A DNA stretch of 29,701 nt from Chrysochromulina tobinii. Lineage: Eukaryota; Haptophyta; Prymnesiales; Chrysochromulinaceae. Positions 8,433-17,323 of this stretch are shown here, piece by piece. The notes beneath the pieces are model-generated. The model was not told where the DNA came from and made no database searches. It saw only the letters and a list, made by a program, of their open reading frames with translations. A program made the position numbers and the translations under genes. The stretch lies in contig JWZX01003054.1 of NCBI GenBank assembly GCA_001275005.1, positions 1 through 29,701 on the forward strand, written 5' to 3'. The stretch's first letter is position 1. Each line of letters opens with the position of its first letter.

Positions 8433-9038
8433 CTTCAGTTTACTGCAGGCACAAGCGAAGGGGGCATGGGCAGTCTCAGCCTTGGGATCGCTGACAGGTC
8501 ATCACGGCGAGCGCCAGCGTGGCGGTGGGCATGGCTGGGCGCACGACGCGACCCTTCAAAGTTGGCAGGGAGGGCAGTGCGTGGTTCGACATTGCGGGGT
8601 ACAATCTGTACGGCGTCGCCGATGATTCGACATCGGAAGCTGATCCTACCCGCGACCAGGTCCTGTGGAAAGGGTGTCGTTGATGAGAGCAGTCAGTTTC
8701 ATAGTAAGTCAGTTTCGTCGCGGTCCCCCCGCGCTCACCACTGATGAGAGCAGTCAACAAAGACGCAAGCCGAAGGATGACGTGATTTTTCGTTCAATTT
8801 CAATACGTCACCGCGACACCGCCTTGTTCCAAAGGGGAAGCCGAGGAGGGCATTCAAGATCTGGTACGAACAGCTCTGGAACTGATGTGTTAGTCCACCG
8901 AGCGACGCGACAACAGCGCCAGTCTGTGTTTCGTGTGGTATTTGCTGGTCCGGTGCCTTAGAAGTCGATTGAACTGACTTCTCAAACTGTTGAGCTCCTC
9001 AAAGTGAACAGTCGCTCAGCCGTCCTGTGCTCGAGCTC
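8433..9038. other. 606-bp divergent promoter region
   Basis: It separates the ATG of the S53 peptidase (minus) from that of the coiled-coil protein (plus), so both promoters should be here. It holds a direct repeat of tgatgagagcagtca at 8681-8695 and 8742-8756, and gtcagtttc at 8692-8700 and 8708-8716. No TATA box was obvious and no gene was seen. Confidence 0.5.
8681..8756. repeat. 15-bp direct repeat in divergent promoter
   Basis: Two exact copies of tgatgagagcagtca, spaced 61 bp start to start, in the intergenic region between two divergent genes. A duplicated regulatory site is one reading. Confidence 0.6.
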
Positions 9039-10807
9039 ATGGCGGACGTCGCGCCCGCAGCCGCGCCGGCGGCGGATGAGGCGCAACCGGAGCCGAGCTC
9101 AAGCGTCGAATATGAGTCGGAGAAGAAAATGAACATCTCGGTGGACGGCACCGCCTTCGACCTGACGGCGCTCCTAAATTTCTCGCTCTTGCAGGACATG
9201 CTGCGAAAGCTCGCGCAACAGCAGCGCGAGCAAGCGACGCTCATTCGCGGGCTCCGGCAGGATCTCGAGAAAGCCAACCGCGAAGGCGAGGCCGTCGCGA
9301 AGCGCCTAAAAGATGAGATCGACACCAAGGCGAACGAGAAGGCGCTGACGGCGCTCGCGCTCGAGACGCAGCGTGACAAGGCGGCGATGGAGAAGAGGCA
9401 GGAGCAGCTCGACTCGAAAATGGACCATGCGTTTGATAAGGTCGACCAGCGGCTTGAGGCGCTGCAGTCGAAGATTTATGACTGCAAGGTCGAGCTCGAG
9501 TCCAAGGCGGCGCAGCGCTCAGTGGACGCGCTCGAGCTGCGCGTGAATGAAAAAGCGTCGGTCCTCGAGCTTGCCGACGTGAAGAAGGAGCTGACCCAAA
9601 GGGTGGACTCGTTCGAGAAAACGACCGAGGCGCGCTTTGACAGGAACGAAGCCTCGACCGAGTCGAATACGAAGCGCATCATGTCGCTCGAGCAACGTGT
9701 GATCTCGTTTGCATCCATCGAGATGGTTCAGGAGGTCGAGAGGAAGATGGTCGAGGCTGACGCGATAAACATGGCGGAGACGCAGGCGGTCGAGGCGCGC
9801 CGCGCCGCCGCGCTTGCCGAGTGCCGGCGCGAACTCGAGATGAAGCACATGAAGCACGAGGAGGATCTGACGAACCACTGGACCCATATTAGGGATGCGG
9901 AGGCCCTGATAAAGACCAAGGCGAACAACGAGGAGATGCTGCGGGGCTTCGAGCAACAGAAGGTGGACCTGCATGCAGTGGACCAGAAGCATACGGCGGC
10001 GCTCAAGCCGGTGAGTGAGAAGCTCGACAAATACATCGAGACGAATGACACGCGCTTTGCCCCGATCGCCGATCGGCTCACGTTTCTCGAAAACGAGATC
10101 CCGCTCAAGGCAACGGCCGCCGAGTGCCAGCGCCTTGAGCAGCTGATTGGAGGGTGTGCGATGCGCCTGGAGATGCGCGAGCTGATGGAGTCGCTCCGTC
10201 AAGAGACCACCTCGCGCGTGCGCATGCTCAAAGAACGTCTCGATCGCACCGATCGCGAGCTGCTGCGTCAGCTCGAGGAGTCTCAGAATAACGACCGCTC
10301 GGATAAGTTCGATGCGCTCGCGGCGATGATCGAGACTAAGGCGGACAAGGCGCTCACCGAGCGCTGGCTCGAGGCGAGCCAGCAGCTGCACGGCGAGCTC
10401 CAGACAGTCCACGTACGCACCCAGACGCTCGGCCAGGGCATGAAAGTTGTGCTCGGCTGGGTCGAAGGCATGGCGGACAAGGTCACCGGCTTGCAGGGCG
10501 CGCAGCACCGGATGGCACAGCAGGTGTCGCAGCAGCGCGAGGAGCTTCAGTTCGGTCTGAATGCGACCGCACGCGAGACCATCTCCAAGGTCAAGGGCAT
10601 GCTCGTGCTGGCACCAACCACGCCCGCGCCGCTCCCGTCCTCCACCGGAGGCTCTATGCAGGGCTCCAAACCGCTCACGCGCCCGACCACGGCGGCCGAA
10701 CCAGTCAAAGGCGGCCAAGGGCCTGTCGTTCTCAAGACGCCCGGTGCGGTGGGAGCGCCCCGCGGTGGCGGTGGCGGTGGCGGTGGCGGTGGGAGCGGCC
10801 GTGGTGG

Positions 10808-10838
<31 letters not shown>

Positions 10839-11696
10839 GGCGGCGATGGCGGCGGCGGCGGCGGCGGCGATGGAGGTGGCGATGGAGGCGGCGATGGAGG
10901 CGGTTACGTCGATTCTCTTGCCTTCGGCGATGATGCTGCCTGCGGCGAAGCTATCGGCGGCTACGGCGGTGACTACGGCGATGCTGGACCCTTCGGCGAT
11001 GCTGGACCCTTTGTCGATGCACTCTCCTACGGCGGCGGCGGTGGCGCCTACGCCGGTGGTGGCGGCGGCGGCGGCGGTGGTGGCGGCGCTCGCACCACAT
11101 GCAGTGGCGGCAGCGCTGCCGCGCCTGGTGCTCTCGGCGGAGGCGGAGGCGGAGGCGGTGGCGGTGGCGGTGGCGGTGGCGGTGGCGCCTACGGAGGCGT
11201 TCGCGGCGGTGGCGGCAGCGCCGCCGCGGCAGCCGTCAGCGCGGCGGTTGCATTTAGCGATGAGGCTACGGCGGCCGTGATGGACCCCGAGGGTCGCCAA
11301 TTGCTTCTGGAGGGCCAGGGGGCTCTTGCGGGGCCCGCGGGCGCGGCACTCGCAGGCGTGACCCCGGTTACGGGCGTGATGGGTCGTCAGCAGTTCGAGA
11401 AGATGGTGTCGGAAGTGGACCTGCCTTACCCTGAGCCAAGCCGGACAGGTACGGGCACTCTCTCTGGCCAGCCCTTCAAGACCGAAGGCGAGCGTCGGCG
11501 AGCACAGCTCGACCAAAAAAGGAAGGAGCTCGTGGAGTCCCGCATGCGGCCGCAGTCATCGGGCTCGGAGGCCGGCCTCGTCGGAGAGCCGCACCCGCCA
11601 CCCGGCCCACGCCCGCAGCAGAGCCTCGCCTTTGCCCATCCGATTAGCCCGAGGAGGCTCGAGGGAATCGAGATCGAGGGTCAGCTGGGGCCCTAA
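9039..11696 (+). CDS. Long coiled-coil protein with poly-glycine tract
   Basis: 885 residues from the ATG at 9039; the frame is open slightly further upstream but only with a GTG. After an acidic Ala/Pro N-terminus and a short conserved-looking helix (NISVDGTAFDLTALLNFSLL), residues about 50-515 are an almost unbroken charged heptad region rich in Glu, Lys, Arg, Gln and Leu, with recurring D-x-K-A-N/S-E-x-x-L modules (DTKANEKALTAL, IETKADKALTE, IKTKANNEEML). Residues about 570-735 are Gly-rich runs coded by GGC/GGT repeats, with Tyr/Asp-containing spacers such as GDAGPFGDAGPFVDALSYGG. The C-terminal 140 residues are charged and Pro-rich (ERRRAQLDQKRKELVESRM). No membrane segment or enzyme motif. 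Cytoskeletal or flagellar scaffold is plausible but unproven. A 665-codon antisense frame over it is a composition shadow. Confidence 0.82.
10765..11230 (+). repeat. GGC/GGT trinucleotide tracts coding poly-Gly
   Basis: Several runs of GGN codons (about 10765-10905, 11030-11088 and 11139-11187) interrupted by less repetitive Gly/Tyr/Asp coding sequence. Such tracts slip in replication and are prone to assembly length errors, so the length of this protein region should be treated with caution. Confidence 0.75.
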
Positions 11697-12161
11697 GCGA
11701 GATCGAGTCAAGTACCAGGCGCAGCCTTGAGCGTCGGCGGCAGGTGCGCCGAGCGTATCACCTGCATAACACAGCGCAACCTTTTGTTGCGCGTAGTACT
11801 TCTACTTGCGTGTTGCATGGCACTTGGCAGCGAGGGGTCTGGCGCCCCTGACGTGAAGGCAAACACATCCCCGCTCCGCGAGCGGAAATCTGGCTTCTGT
11901 TTTGAGGACGAGATTTCTGTGTTACGTATCGTAAGTGCGGAGTGACATTGATATACCATAGTAAGATAACGGAAATGGGATCTCGTGACCGGACCACCGT
12001 CGTATTTTACTGCGCGGTGTGTCACGTTTCACTGTCTCGAGGAGGAGATGATCCCCGGCGCGCTCGCATTGGCACCCCAATGGCACCGCGCGGTCACGTG
12101 TCACGTCCACTATCGTCACACGACCGGCGGGGCGCGCGCTGCTGCAGCCTCCGGAGATCAC
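11697..12161. other. Convergent intergenic region
   Basis: 465 bp between the stops of the plus-strand coiled-coil gene and the minus-strand hexosaminidase gene, so two 3' UTRs. A small hairpin (ccgct...agcgg, about 11871-11885) is present. No gene seen. Confidence 0.45.
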
Positions 12162-14363
12162 TCATTCGTCCTTCTGCGGCATCGCCTTCGTGAGTGGCTG
12201 GCCGTTCTGTCGGCTGAGCCGATCCACGCGCTTTACAAGCCGCACGATAGCGTACACGAGCAGTGCATTGAGCAGGATGCTCGCGGTGAGCGCCCCCGTC
12301 GACGCTGTGGAATCGCTCCAAGATGGGGACGACTCGACGGCCTCGGGCTTGGCACTGCGGGCTGGCCAGGCCTGCGCCAGGAGCCGCTCCACGTGCGCCC
12401 GCGGGATCGAATCGGCGCCGTGGTTGAGACCATTAGATGTGCTCGACGCGCACGCGGGCTGCTCATCGATGGCACCTAGCTCGCTGGAGTGCCGCGCATC
12501 GGCGACATCTGCGGTCCCGTAGGTGTCGCGCCGATGGCGCGGTAAGCTCCAGCGCGGCGGCTCACAGTGATCGGGCATGACGGGTTCTGCATGCAAGCCA
12601 CGTTGCACAAGCCGACAGCGCACGGCCGCCAGGCGCTGTCGCGCCACGTCCAGGTGGCTCGGTGAGCCGCTCCAAAGCCGTTCCGCCACTGCGGCCGCGC
12701 GCGTGAGCACGCGTTGCATCAAGTTCGTGGGGTCTGCGTGCTCGCTCCACGAGCTCGTCTCACCCCCGAGCAGCCTACCCCCGAGCAGCTGAGCCGCCCC
12801 CGTATGCGTGGCAGAGGAGGCTGCCATCGCTGTCGCGGGCACGGTCGCGGCCGGCAGCTCCACCTGGTACATAGCTTCCCAAGTGTTCCCTGGTAGGTCA
12901 AGGTACCATTTGAGGGACGACCAGACCACATCGTGGCCGTCGTGCAAGGCCCGCTGCCGCCGGCCATGGATCCAGTCTCGCCACACGTCAATCGTCACGT
13001 CGGTCCGTCCAAAGGTAGCAGCACCGCCGTCGAGGCTAGCCTGAGCTTCACCGGCGTGTAAAGGTCCGTCCTCGAGCAGCTGAGCGACCTCAAGCGCCTC
13101 GTCCCACATGACCACACGCTTGCCCATCGAGGCGGCGAGTCGGCCCACACGGCGCGTGAACTGTGCTTGCAAGGCATGCGTCCACTCGGTCGGCGGAAAT
13201 GGACGGCGGCGGCGGTTGCCTGTGCGCTGCTGCTGCTGCTCCTGCTCAGAGAACTGACTCGCCCATGCCCGTATGTCAGCGTCAGAGAGCCAACACTCGC
13301 CGTCGACCTCGTCGCCACCTAGATGAAGGTACTCATCCGGGAAGATGGCCGCGAGCTCGTGCAGCAGCGTGCTCACCGCCTCATACGTCGCCTCGCGCAA
13401 CGGGTGCAGCGCCGCCTTGTTCGCGCCGTGCTCGAGACCCTCCACGTCGGCAGTTACACGTTTTGGACACGTCACCACCGCCTCTGGCAGGCCGAACGCC
13501 CACGCGCTTGTGTGTGCGGGCATATCGAGCTCAGGCACGACGCGGATACCGCGCTCGAACGCTGCAGCGACCACCGCGCGCATGTCGGAGGCGCTGTACA
13601 TGAGTGAGGGGTGTAGCGCTCCAGAGGCCAGCGCTGTCGAGCCAAGTGGGGCAGAGTGCGCGTCGGATAGGTGCCAGTGCAGCACATTAAGTTTGAGGGC
13701 CGCCATCCCGTCGAGCAGCGGCAGCACCGCCGTCTCGAGCGGGTAGAAGTGACGCGCCGTGTCGAGCAGCACGCCTCGGTGCGAATACGCCGGAGAGTCG
13801 TGCACTGTGAGCGGCAGGGCGCACAGCACTCGTCTCGTCCCGTCCCACTGTGCAAGCTGCACAAACGATTCAATGCCGCGCAGGGCACCCCACTCGGATA
13901 TGGCCGTCAGCGTGCCGTCCGATCCATCGACGCCCAGTTCGAGCGTGTAGGACTCGTCCATGCCGAGGCCGAGCGGTGAGGGCTTCTCGTTGTGGACATG
14001 GACGATAAGTGCACCGAATGCGCTAGTCTCTGCGCTGCTGGCCGCACACGAGTCCAAGTCGGCCGTGGCCGATTCGCGCACGCCAGGCACGCGCACGCGA
14101 AGATGAGGCAGCTCGGTCGTCAGGTTGTAGAGCGTGGCCTCAGCGCGGCGGAAGGCTGATGTGAGCAGCTCCCGACAGCAGCCAGCCGATTGCAAAAAGA
14201 TGGGCCGCGCGGCCGCTGGCAGCACTGCCGTTCGATTCTTTCCGCTGCTGGCTGTCTGAGGGCGTGGCCACAGTGGTAGCTGCTCCTCGGCCGTCCATGT
14301 GGATCGCTTCCACATGTCAAGCAGAAGTTTCAAAGGCGATCTGATGGGGCGGCCAAATCCCAT
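12162..14363 (-). CDS. Beta-N-acetylhexosaminidase (GH20) with C-terminal membrane segment
   Basis: 733 residues, single exon. The enzyme removes terminal GlcNAc/GalNAc from glycans or chitin fragments by substrate-assisted catalysis. The N-terminal non-catalytic domain opens with LPLWPRPQ and LTSAFRRAE, as in animal HEXA/HEXB. The GH20 barrel is clear: SHRGVLLDTARHFYPLE, LNVLHWHLSDAHS, RVVPELDMPAHTSAW, the catalytic pair Asp351-Glu352 in HLGGDEVDGECW, KRVVMWDEAL, then LLGGETSSWSE and RAAAVAERLWS. After the barrel (about residue 620) come a 75-residue polar linker and one hydrophobic helix (ALTASILLNALLVYAIVRLV) followed by KRVDRLSRQ. No N-terminal signal peptide is visible, which is odd for a lysosomal/secreted enzyme; an upstream exon or other start would need to overlap the neighbouring divergent Rieske gene, only 64 bp away. 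Family firm; topology uncertain. Confidence 0.93.
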   Translation of the reverse strand: MGFGRPIRSPLKLLLDMWKRSTWTAEEQLPLWPRPQTASSGKNRTAVLPAAARPIFLQSAGCCRELLTSAFRRAEATLYNLTTELPHLRVRVPGVRESATADLDSCAASSAETSAFGALIVHVHNEKPSPLGLGMDESYTLELGVDGSDGTLTAISEWGALRGIESFVQLAQWDGTRRVLCALPLTVHDSPAYSHRGVLLDTARHFYPLETAVLPLLDGMAALKLNVLHWHLSDAHSAPLGSTALASGALHPSLMYSASDMRAVVAAAFERGIRVVPELDMPAHTSAWAFGLPEAVVTCPKRVTADVEGLEHGANKAALHPLREATYEAVSTLLHELAAIFPDEYLHLGGDEVDGECWLSDADIRAWASQFSEQEQQQQRTGNRRRRPFPPTEWTHALQAQFTRRVGRLAASMGKRVVMWDEALEVAQLLEDGPLHAGEAQASLDGGAATFGRTDVTIDVWRDWIHGRRQRALHDGHDVVWSSLKWYLDLPGNTWEAMYQVELPAATVPATAMAASSATHTGAAQLLGGRLLGGETSSWSEHADPTNLMQRVLTRAAAVAERLWSGSPSHLDVARQRLAAVRCRLVQRGLHAEPVMPDHCEPPRWSLPRHRRDTYGTADVADARHSSELGAIDEQPACASSTSNGLNHGADSIPRAHVERLLAQAWPARSAKPEAVESSPSWSDSTASTGALTASILLNALLVYAIVRLVKRVDRLSRQNGQPLTKAMPQKDE

Positions 14364-14427
14364 ATGTTTCAGTCCTGTTTCGCCGTCCTCAAATCGATTT
14401 TACCATTTTAGTTCACAGGAAAAGAAG
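14364..14427. promoter_or_regulatory. 64-bp shared divergent promoter
   Basis: The ATG codons of the hexosaminidase gene (minus) and the Rieske gene (plus) are separated by only 64 bp, a T-rich stretch with tttaccattttag near the Rieske start. Either a compact bidirectional promoter is used or the transcripts overlap. Inferred from spacing only. Confidence 0.45.
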
Positions 14428-14946
14428 ATGTCCACCTTCCTCTCTCTCGTGTGCCGACGACGCAAATCCACGATCGTACGCCTGTTGCCCCCGATTCTGG
14501 AGCAGCGGCTCAAGCCCGGGTCGGCGGTCGAGCACACTGTCCCAGTGCCCGATCAGAGCAACAGCGTGCGTCTGCTGAATATCATCGTAGTCCGCGATGC
14601 GAGCGGAGGCACTCACGCGTTCGAAAACTATTGCCCACACCAAGCAGGACGACTCTTCATGGAGCCAGGAGGCACGCTTCAATGCAGGCTGCACGGCGCA
14701 AAGTTCGACGTGCAGCGCAGCGGTCATTGTACGAGCGGCCCGTGCGTGGGAGAGCGCTTGACTTCATTACCACTCATAGAAGCGACACATGGTGACGAGG
14801 GCCTGAGCGTGAGCTTGCTAGCGCTGCTGCGTCTGCAGGAAACCGGAAGTGGTGGCCGGCCGCCGCCCAAAGGGTGGCAGCCGAATGGGCTCGCCAAGGC
14901 GCTGCTCGAGGCGTTCGAAGAGCGTAGTCATCCCGCCAAGAGCTAA
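14428..14946 (+). CDS. Small Rieske [2Fe-2S] protein
   Basis: 172 residues from the ATG at 14428, which follows an A-rich leader. The Rieske cluster ligands are Cys69/His71 in NYCPHQAG and Cys86/His89 in QCRLHGAKFD, with the downstream Gly-Pro loop (GHCTSGPCVGE) seen in dioxygenase-type Rieske ferredoxins. The first 20 residues contain a basic stretch (VCRRRKSTIVR) that could be a mitochondrial or plastid address, but no clear cleavage site is seen. About 45 residues after the domain are polar and unrecognised. It is likely an electron carrier, or the soluble RFESD-like kind of Rieske protein; the partner enzyme is unknown. An in-frame ATG at 14299 lies inside the divergent hexosaminidase coding region, so I reject it as the start. 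Confidence 0.85.
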   Translation: MSTFLSLVCRRRKSTIVRLLPPILEQRLKPGSAVEHTVPVPDQSNSVRLLNIIVVRDASGGTHAFENYCPHQAGRLFMEPGGTLQCRLHGAKFDVQRSGHCTSGPCVGERLTSLPLIEATHGDEGLSVSLLALLRLQETGSGGRPPPKGWQPNGLAKALLEAFEERSHPAKS

Positions 14947-15439
14947 GTCTCAAGCAAGCGCCTAATCGCGCAGCCAAAAAGCCCGTGCACAGGTGCCAAT
15001 TCATGAGTCACTCACTCACTCACTCACTCATGAGTCACTCTCACGGCAACGTCCGCTCCGATGATTCGTTTTGGATTCCGGATGTGAGGATTGTGTGCGA
15101 AACTAATGCCACCCTACCGTACTAGCTGTAGTTATCTACAGTAGAAGTTGATAGATTTAGAAGTAGAGTCTTAATTTCAGCGCTTCTAGATCGAAGATCC
15201 CTACCCTGTGTAACTCTAGACGCTAGAGGCCCGCAGAAGCGTCAAGCGAGAAGGCACATAGCACGCAGACCGGGTTCGGCGCCGCGCGTTCCGTCCGTTG
15301 AGTTGAACAGAAACAGCAGACTGGGGGGTCGAGTCGACATAAAAATTGGCTGTGAACAGCCGAGGAAACAGACGGGCGCTCCGGCCACTCCGTGTGGCGT
15401 GTGTGCTGCGAGCTGCTGCCGTCCTCTGTTCCGCCCGCG
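14947..15439. other. Intergenic with (CACT)n repeat and first TMEM198 promoter
   Basis: Holds a (CACT)n microsatellite at 15003-15040 flanked by two catgagtcactc copies, each containing TGAGTCA (an AP-1-like bZIP site); an AT-rich stretch at 15100-15200; and, from 15276, a 46-bp block repeated exactly before the second TMEM198 copy. A TATA-like ATAAAAATT lies near 15340. No gene seen. Confidence 0.5.
15003..15040. repeat. (CACT)n microsatellite flanked by TGAGTCA
   Basis: A run of CACT units at about 15008-15028 with catgagtcactc at both ends (15002 and 15029). It is the only tetranucleotide microsatellite noticed in the window. Confidence 0.7.
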
Positions 15440-16267
15440 ATGTACAACTCCTCGACTTGCCCTATCAACTGGCTCGTCCAAGCGGTCCACACCCAGCCCA
15501 ACACCACCGCGATCGAGGATGTGTACGACCTGCTGCAAGACAATATTCACACCTCGGTTGCACTGGCCGTCGGCTTATTGATCATTTCGCTCTTCGTAAC
15601 CTTCCTCGGAAGCTATCTCGTGAAGCCGACGATCTTCCTAACCTCCTTTCTAAGCGCGGGGGCGGTCACCCTCGCGGCCGCGCCCGCCATCGTGTCCAAC
15701 ATCTCCATGTCTGAGACCGCCTCGTGCCTCACTGTCGGCCTCGTGCCCTTGGGCGTGGGTGTCATGGCGGGGCTCATCAGCGTCTTCTTCCTCATCTTTG
15801 GCATGGCGCTCCTCGGCTTCGGCGCGGGCGCGGGCGCGGGCTACGCCCTCTATCTTGGCGCACTGTACAACGTCCCCATCATGACTGTCGGCCCGACCAC
15901 CCTGATGCAATTTCTCAGCATCATGATCGGCGGCCTGCTCGGCGCCGGCCTCGTCGTGAAATTCCAGCAAAATCTGTTCATGGTGGCCACGTCCGCCCTC
16001 GGGGCGTGCGGCACCGTCGCGGCGACCGCGCTCCTGCTCGCCCACGTCGACCCTCGCTTCCTCAGCTCACTGCACATGAGCATTCGCATCAACGGCTCTT
16101 ACGACTTCGTCTGGCCCCAGGCGCTCGCGGTCTTCGTCCTCTTCCTGCTGGGCATCTTCGTGCAGTGCAGGATGGCCGCGCGCAAACGCAAGCGCATGCG
16201 TGATCAGGAGGATGGGCTCGCCATGGCGCGCGTGCGGCTAGTCGATAATGACCCTTACAAGCCCTGA
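15440..16267 (+). CDS. TMEM198-like seven-helix membrane protein, copy 1
   Basis: 275 residues from the ATG at 15440; the frame extends upstream only from a GTG. A short N-terminus with NSS and NTT sequons (likely lumenal) leads into seven hydrophobic segments: SVALAVGLLIISLFVTFLGS, IFLTSFLSAGAVTLAAAPAI, CLTVGLVPLGVGVMAGLISV, FGMALLGFGAGAGAGYALYL, LMQFLSIMIGGLLGAGLVV, MVATSALGACGTVAATALLL and VWPQALAVFVLFLLGIFVQC. The C-tail is basic (MAARKRKRMRDQEDG). The spacing, the Gly-rich helix 4 and the final W-x16-Q motif fit the TMEM198/TM7SF3-like (DUF4203) family. Human TMEM198 is linked to Wnt/LRP6 signalling; the role in protists is unknown. It may sit in the plasma or an endomembrane. It differs from copy 2 at about 20 positions by eye. 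Confidence 0.88.
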   Translation: MYNSSTCPINWLVQAVHTQPNTTAIEDVYDLLQDNIHTSVALAVGLLIISLFVTFLGSYLVKPTIFLTSFLSAGAVTLAAAPAIVSNISMSETASCLTVGLVPLGVGVMAGLISVFFLIFGMALLGFGAGAGAGYALYLGALYNVPIMTVGPTTLMQFLSIMIGGLLGAGLVVKFQQNLFMVATSALGACGTVAATALLLAHVDPRFLSSLHMSIRINGSYDFVWPQALAVFVLFLLGIFVQCRMAARKRKRMRDQEDGLAMARVRLVDNDPYKP

Positions 16268-16495
16268 ATTGGCTATGAATTGGCACGGCCCGTCGCGCAG
16301 CAGGCGGTGAAGGTAGGAGAGTAGGGGTCGGCGCCGCGCGTTCCGTCCGTTGAGTTGAACAGAAACAGCAGACCAGGCTTGGGGTCGAATTTTTCACTAA
16401 AAAATTGTCAGTGAACAAGTTGAGGAAACCGCCGGCCACTCCGTGTGACGGCGTGTGTCGTGAGCTGCTTGCAAGGGGACGTCCTTTCCACCTTC

Positions 16496-17323
16496 ATGTA
16501 CAACTCCTCGACTTGCCCAATCAACTGGCTCGTCCAAGCGGTCTACACACAGCCCAACACCACCGCGATCGAGGATGTGTACGACCAGCTGCAAGACAAT
16601 ATTTACACCTCGGTTGCACTGGCCGTCAGCTTGTTGATCATTTCGCTCTTCGTAACCTTCCTCGGAAGCTATCTAATGAAGCCGACGATCTTCCTAACCT
16701 CCTTTCTGAGCGCGGGGGCGGTCACCCTCGCGGCCGCGCCCGCCATCGTGTCCAACATCTCCATGTCTGAGACCGCCTCGTGCCTCACTGTCGGCCTCGT
16801 GCCCTTGGGCGTGGGTGTCACGGCGGGGCTCATCAGCGTCTTCAGCAACATCTTTGGCATGGCGATCCTCGGCTTCGGCGCGGGCGCGGGCGCGGGCTAC
16901 GCCCTCTATCTTGGCGCACTGTACAACGTCCCCATCATGACTGTCGGCCCGACCACCCTGATGCACATTCTCTGCATCATGATCGGCGGCCTGCTCGGCG
17001 CCGGCCTCCTCCTGAAATTCCAGCAAAATCTGTTCATGGTGGCCACGTCCGCCCTCGGGGCGTGCGGCACCGTCGCGGCGACCGCGCTCCTGCTCGCCCA
17101 CGTCGACGCTCGCTTCCTCAGCTCACTGCGCATGAGCATTCGCATCAACGGCTCTTACGACTTCGTCTGGCCCCAGGCGCTCGCGGTCTTCGTCCTCTTC
17201 CTGCTGGGCATCTTCGTGCAGTGCAGGATGGCCGCGCGCAAACGCGAGCGCATGCGTGATCAGGAGGATGGGCTCGCCATGGCGCGCGTGCAGCTAGTCT
17301 ATAATGACCCTTATAGGCCCTGA
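16496..17323 (+). CDS. TMEM198-like seven-helix membrane protein, copy 2
   Basis: 275 residues, the same length and topology as the copy 172 bp past whose ATG-bearing unit it follows; start chosen at the ATG at 16496 because upstream in-frame starts are GTG only and the MYNSSTCPINW start matches copy 1. About 93% identical to copy 1 by eye. Differences cluster in or beside membrane helices: SVFSNIFGMAIL for SVFFLIFGMALL, MHILCIM for MQFLSIM, LLLKF for LVVKF, YLMK for YLVK. The polar SN pair replaces two hydrophobic residues in a helix, which could alter packing or a pore. The upstream 46-bp block is shared, so basal expression may be similar, but the leader differs. Function as uncertain as for copy 1. 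Confidence 0.88.
   Translation: MYNSSTCPINWLVQAVYTQPNTTAIEDVYDQLQDNIYTSVALAVSLLIISLFVTFLGSYLMKPTIFLTSFLSAGAVTLAAAPAIVSNISMSETASCLTVGLVPLGVGVTAGLISVFSNIFGMAILGFGAGAGAGYALYLGALYNVPIMTVGPTTLMHILCIMIGGLLGAGLLLKFQQNLFMVATSALGACGTVAATALLLAHVDARFLSSLRMSIRINGSYDFVWPQALAVFVLFLLGIFVQCRMAARKRERMRDQEDGLAMARVQLVYNDPYRP

Noticed and set aside
8680-8760. Possible box C/D snoRNA (TGATGA at 8681, CTGA at 8741, GTTGA/TCAAC ends)
   Set aside because: The D box is not next to the closing stem, the C box has the wrong first base, and the similarity comes from a simple 15-bp direct repeat.
9519-11516. 665-codon minus-strand open frame opposite the coiled-coil gene
   Set aside because: It mirrors a GC-rich, heptad-coded gene: the antisense frame stays open because of codon composition. 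Its content is low complexity (Ala/Thr runs opposite the Gly codons) with no domain.
14299-14427. 43-codon N-terminal extension of the Rieske protein
   Set aside because: It overlaps the divergent hexosaminidase coding region and adds no recognisable targeting signal; the ATG at 14428 is better.
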